From Flavobacterium sp. CYK-55 (GTDB lineage Bacteria > Bacteroidota > Bacteroidia > Flavobacteriales > Flavobacteriaceae), in assembly GCF_018413465.1 (NCBI RefSeq), contig NZ_JAHCDK010000002.1:62001-126000 (forward strand): a stretch of DNA of 64,000 nt, read 5' to 3'. The notes under the pieces were generated by a model, which made no database searches, had not been told where the DNA came from, and worked only from the letters and a program-made list of their open reading frames with translations. Shown here piece by piece: positions 61,993 through 64,000 of the stretch (position 1 is its first letter; each line of letters begins with the position of its first letter). Made by a program: the position numbers and the translations under genes.

Positions 61993-62136
61993 AGCCCTGA
62001 TAGAAGCAAAAAGCCCCGAACGCATAAAACCATGTAGCGCCGCAGAAAAGTGCGACCCACGGAAGCGCCTTTGATGTGCTAGCGATACAGGTTTTATGAG
62101 TTTGGGCTTGAAGCGAATAGCAGGAATAGCTGCCTA
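61993..62136 (+). repeat. Expanded copy of the dispersed structured repeat, copy 5
   Basis: The family ends are clear: AGCCCTGATAGAAGC at the left and AGCAGGAATAGCTGCC at the right, with the outer helix AGC-CCTG/CAGG-GCT. In place of the short CTTTTG hairpin there is a long stem. AAGCCC ... CATAAAACC-TGTA (about 62010-62035) pairs with TACA-GGTTTTATG ... GGGCTT (about 62086-62109) around about 50 bases of loop that has its own GC-rich pairs. Confidence 0.72.
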
Positions 62137-62175
62137 AAAATTTTTTTATCAGAAACTCAGCAAGCTCAGAAACTT

Positions 62176-62520
62176 TTACAAATCAAAATCTTTGGTGATT
62201 TCTTTCACCGCCTTTTCAATTTGCGATTCTACGCTGTCAAAAGTAGCTTTGATTTCTTTGCGTTTGCCTTCGGCTTTGCCCCAAGCTTCAATTTGAAGGA
62301 TTTCGTGAAAAGCCTGATCCATTCCTAACAAATCAAGAGTAGGCTTGATTTTGTGCGCATAGCTATACGCCATTTTATGGTCTTTGGTCTGGATGCCGAG
62401 CTTTACCTGAATTAGGTCTTGCGGTACCTCGGTAACAAATAAGGTAATGATTTGGTTTACAAACTCCGGGTCATTGTCTGACAAGGCGTAAACTTTAGAT
62501 AGGTTGTAATTTAGGGCCAT
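62176..62520 (-). CDS. Hpt (histidine phosphotransfer) domain protein
   Basis: Stand-alone phosphotransfer protein of 114 residues. The four-helix Hpt core has the phospho-accepting histidine H56 in AYSYAHKIKPTLDLLGM. The first helices carry DPEFVNQIITLFVTEVPQDL and the last is KEIKATFDSVESQIEKAVKEI. No kinase is adjacent; the hybrid kinase at 37812 and the single receiver at 30523 are possible partners, which is inference. It starts 1 bp after the stop of the fumarylacetoacetase-fold gene upstream, so the two are in one operon. Confidence 0.9.
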   Translation of the reverse strand: MALNYNLSKVYALSDNDPEFVNQIITLFVTEVPQDLIQVKLGIQTKDHKMAYSYAHKIKPTLDLLGMDQAFHEILQIEAWGKAEGKRKEIKATFDSVESQIEKAVKEITKDFDL

Positions 62521-62521
62521 T

Positions 62522-63133
62522 TTATTTGATATTTAATCTGAATAATTTTTGTTGTTCGAGGTAACCTTCAAGCACATCACCAGGTTTGACTGCTGCCACG
62601 CCCGCTGGTGTACCGGTAAAAATTACATCGCCGGTTCTGAGTGTAAAATACTGAGAAACATACGAAATAAGTTCATCAATCTTCCACAACATCAGGCTAG
62701 AATTGCCTTTTTGCACAGTAATCCCATTATTTGTGAGTTCAAAATTAATACTTTCTAAAGAACTGAAAACTTTTTTCGATATAAAGTCACCAATAATCGC
62801 TGAACCGTCAAAAGCTTTGGCCTTTTCCCACGGCAAGCCTTTCTCTTTGAGCCTTTGCTGCACGTCGCGCGCGGTAAAATCAATACCCACGGTAATTTCG
62901 TCGTAATACTTATACGAAAATTCGGGCTCTATGTATTTACCCATCTTATTAATTTTTACAACTAATTCAATTTCGTGGTGAATATCTTGCGAAAAATCGG
63001 GTATAATAAACGGTTGCGGACGCGACAAAACCGCCGTATCGGGTTTGAGAAAAATCACCGGTTCGTCAGGGCGTTCGTTGTTGAGTTCTTCAATGTGGTT
63101 GGCGTAATTGCGGCCGATACAAATAAGTTTCAT
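62522..63133 (-). CDS. Fumarylacetoacetate hydrolase family protein
   Basis: Metal-dependent enzyme of the FAH superfamily, 203 residues. Seen are KLICIGRNYANHIEELNNERP at the N-terminus, PVIFLKPDTAV, the metal-binding HHEIELVVKI (E and E), IDFTARDVQQRLKEKGLPWEKAKAFDGSA, and GDVIFTGTPAGVAAVKPGD. Small FAH proteins of this kind act as acylpyruvate hydrolases or oxaloacetate decarboxylases; the exact reaction cannot be assigned. It is co-transcribed with the Hpt gene. A 132-bp region with degenerate repeats and a dispersed repeat copy separates it from the exonuclease gene. Confidence 0.93.
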   Translation of the reverse strand: MKLICIGRNYANHIEELNNERPDEPVIFLKPDTAVLSRPQPFIIPDFSQDIHHEIELVVKINKMGKYIEPEFSYKYYDEITVGIDFTARDVQQRLKEKGLPWEKAKAFDGSAIIGDFISKKVFSSLESINFELTNNGITVQKGNSSLMLWKIDELISYVSQYFTLRTGDVIFTGTPAGVAAVKPGDVLEGYLEQQKLFRLNIK

Positions 63134-63135
63134 GC

Positions 63136-63178
63136 TGAGTTGCTAAGATTTTGAGCTACTAAGTTGTTGAGATTTTTT
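63136..63178. repeat. Degenerate short TGAGTT/TAAGATT repeats upstream of the FAH gene
   Basis: Reads GCTGAGTT, GCTAAGATT, TTGAGCT, ACTAAGTT, GTTGAGATT, TTTTAG, a string of related 8-9 bp units between the FAH start codon and the dispersed repeat. Confidence 0.5.
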
Positions 63179-63180
63179 AG

Positions 63181-63256
63181 AAGCCGGGAACCTGCTTTTC
63201 ACTGCTATCTTTTGCTGCGTTGCGCAAAAGGATATCCGCTACAATCAGGGCTAGGG
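63181..63256 (-). repeat. Dispersed structured intergenic repeat, copy 6
   Basis: On the minus strand it begins CCCTAGCCCTGATTGTAGCGG and ends AGCAGGTTCCCGGCTT. The outer helix is AGC-CCTG/CAGG-GCT. The inner hairpin is CTTTTGC/GCAAAAG, with TAT/ATA below it across a bulged C. It is the only copy in the same direction as the gene it follows (the exonuclease). Confidence 0.8.
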
Positions 63257-63266
63257 ACTTCGCGTT

Positions 63267-64000
63267 TTAGAATAATTTGTTGTTGAGCTTTCTGAGTTTG
63301 ATTCCGGTAAGCACTTTTTTGGTATACAACGGAAAATCAGCGCTTTGCACCCAACCGAAATAACCGGGTTCGTCTTCAAAAACCTTCTCGACTTTGACGC
63401 CTTTGTGTTTTCCGAAGGTAAAGATTTCATCGCCGTTTTGGTCAAAAGCAATAAATCCCGCAAAGTCAGCGGCTTTTTTGCGTGTGGTAAATTCTGAGAG
63501 CGCCTTAATATCGTTCTGCAAATCCGGATAGCGATCGAGTTGCGCTTGCAGAATCTCAAAAGTTGCCATCGTATCGGCTTCGGCTGAGTGCGCGTTGTCT
63601 AATGATTTTTCGCAGTAGAATTTATAAGCAGCGCTCAGAGTGCGCTCTTCCATTTTGTGAAAAATAGTCTGCACATCAACCGAAACGCGGTTTTTCATGT
63701 CAAAATCAACACCGGCGCGCAAGAGTTCTTCTGCCAACAACGGAATATCAAATCGATCTGAATTAAAACCCGCCAAATCTGAATCTTTCATCATCTGAAA
63801 AACTTGTGGCGCGAGTTCTTTAAAAGTCGGTTCGTTCGCTACGCGTTCATTGGTAATTCCGTGTACTGCCGAGGCTTGCGTCGGAATCGGCATCTCCGGA
63901 TTCACCAGCCAAGTTTTGCTCTCGCGGTTGCCATTCGGAAATACTTTAAAAACCGAAATCTCTACAATGCGGTCTTTGGCCACCTCGATTCCGGTGGTTT
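63267..64000 (-). CDS. DnaQ-like 3'-5' exonuclease (5' end outside window)
   Basis: Exonuclease of the DEDD family related to the epsilon proofreading subunit of DNA polymerase III. The visible part is about 244 residues; the reading frame stays open to the window edge as TTGIEVAKDRIVEIS, so only the first catalytic D-x-E motif and a few residues are missing. Further motifs are AVHGITNERV, GFNSDRFDIPLLAEEL (second acidic motif) and HSAEADTMATFEIL (third motif, with the HxAxxD pattern). The C-terminal 60 residues contain FTFGKHKGVKVEKVFEDEPGYFGWV, a small domain common to this Bacteroidetes group. Role in repair or proofreading is inferred. Confidence 0.93.
   Translation of the reverse strand, partial: TTGIEVAKDRIVEISVFKVFPNGNRESKTWLVNPEMPIPTQASAVHGITNERVANEPTFKELAPQVFQMMKDSDLAGFNSDRFDIPLLAEELLRAGVDFDMKNRVSVDVQTIFHKMEERTLSAAYKFYCEKSLDNAHSAEADTMATFEILQAQLDRYPDLQNDIKALSEFTTRKKAADFAGFIAFDQNGDEIFTFGKHKGVKVEKVFEDEPGYFGWVQSADFPLYTKKVLTGIKLRKLNNKLF

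Overview
The window is a chromosomal segment of a Flavobacteriaceae bacterium, probably Flavobacterium or a close relative. Four lines of evidence support this. Five or six surface proteins carry type IX secretion (T9SS) C-terminal domains of type A or type B. Many genes have a TAnnTTTG box upstream, the Bacteroidetes -7 element. The order rpmB-rpmG-DUF4295-ftsY is typical of the phylum. A bacillithiol gene (bshC) and the DUF779-aldehyde dehydrogenase pair are also present. The DNA is moderately AT-rich. I found no phage, IS element, CRISPR array or rRNA. The only RNA gene I am sure of is tRNA-Glu(UUC).

Layout. 1-4121: the end of an RND efflux pump gene, its TolC-like outer membrane channel and a bestrophin-like protein. 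4163-7162: an AraC regulator facing an aldehyde dehydrogenase and its DUF779 partner. 7414-12063: pheT, a small secreted helical protein, a pRiA4b ORF-3-like protein and a nucleoid-associated protein. 12174-22351: an ABC exporter pair followed by two large T9SS type B surface proteins and a secreted esterase. 22481-28636 (minus): a 1362-residue fibronectin/T9SS type A protein and typA. 28803-32909: a PAS kinase with a stand-alone receiver, then rpsT, tRNA-Glu and proS. 33005-36980: an aromatic-rich lipoprotein, a FadL-like barrel and rimO. 36983-42594: an outer membrane barrel, a CHASE4 hybrid kinase, a DUF1573 protein and a classic kinase/OmpR-type regulator pair. 42692-47840: a TPR-histidine kinase/LytTR regulator pair with a leucine-rich T9SS protein directly behind it. 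47904-51380 (minus): a three-gene acyl-CoA carboxylase. 51513-57628: a B12-type radical SAM protein, bshC, a secreted SusE/SusF-like protein and ndk. 57756-64000 (minus): a DUF721 protein, a lipoprotein, ftsY, small ribosomal genes, cinA, an Hpt protein, a fumarylacetoacetase-fold enzyme and a DnaQ-like exonuclease that runs off the edge.

The most interesting signal lies between genes. A dispersed element of about 75-145 bp occurs six times (about 5514, 22345, 26717, 59573, 61993 and 63181). Its copies differ in sequence, but their paired positions change together, so it looks like a selected RNA fold rather than inert repeat DNA. Three copies abut the U-tract of a terminator of a leftward gene, and a divergent copy appears to lie in the ftsY leader. 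Four candidate operators also match the class of regulator encoded beside them or expected for their target: 11-bp tandem repeats before the OmpR-type pair, 8-bp repeats with a 13-bp spacer before the LytTR pair, TTTTTACAT repeats before the aldehyde dehydrogenase, and a LacI-type palindrome before the SusE/SusF-like protein.
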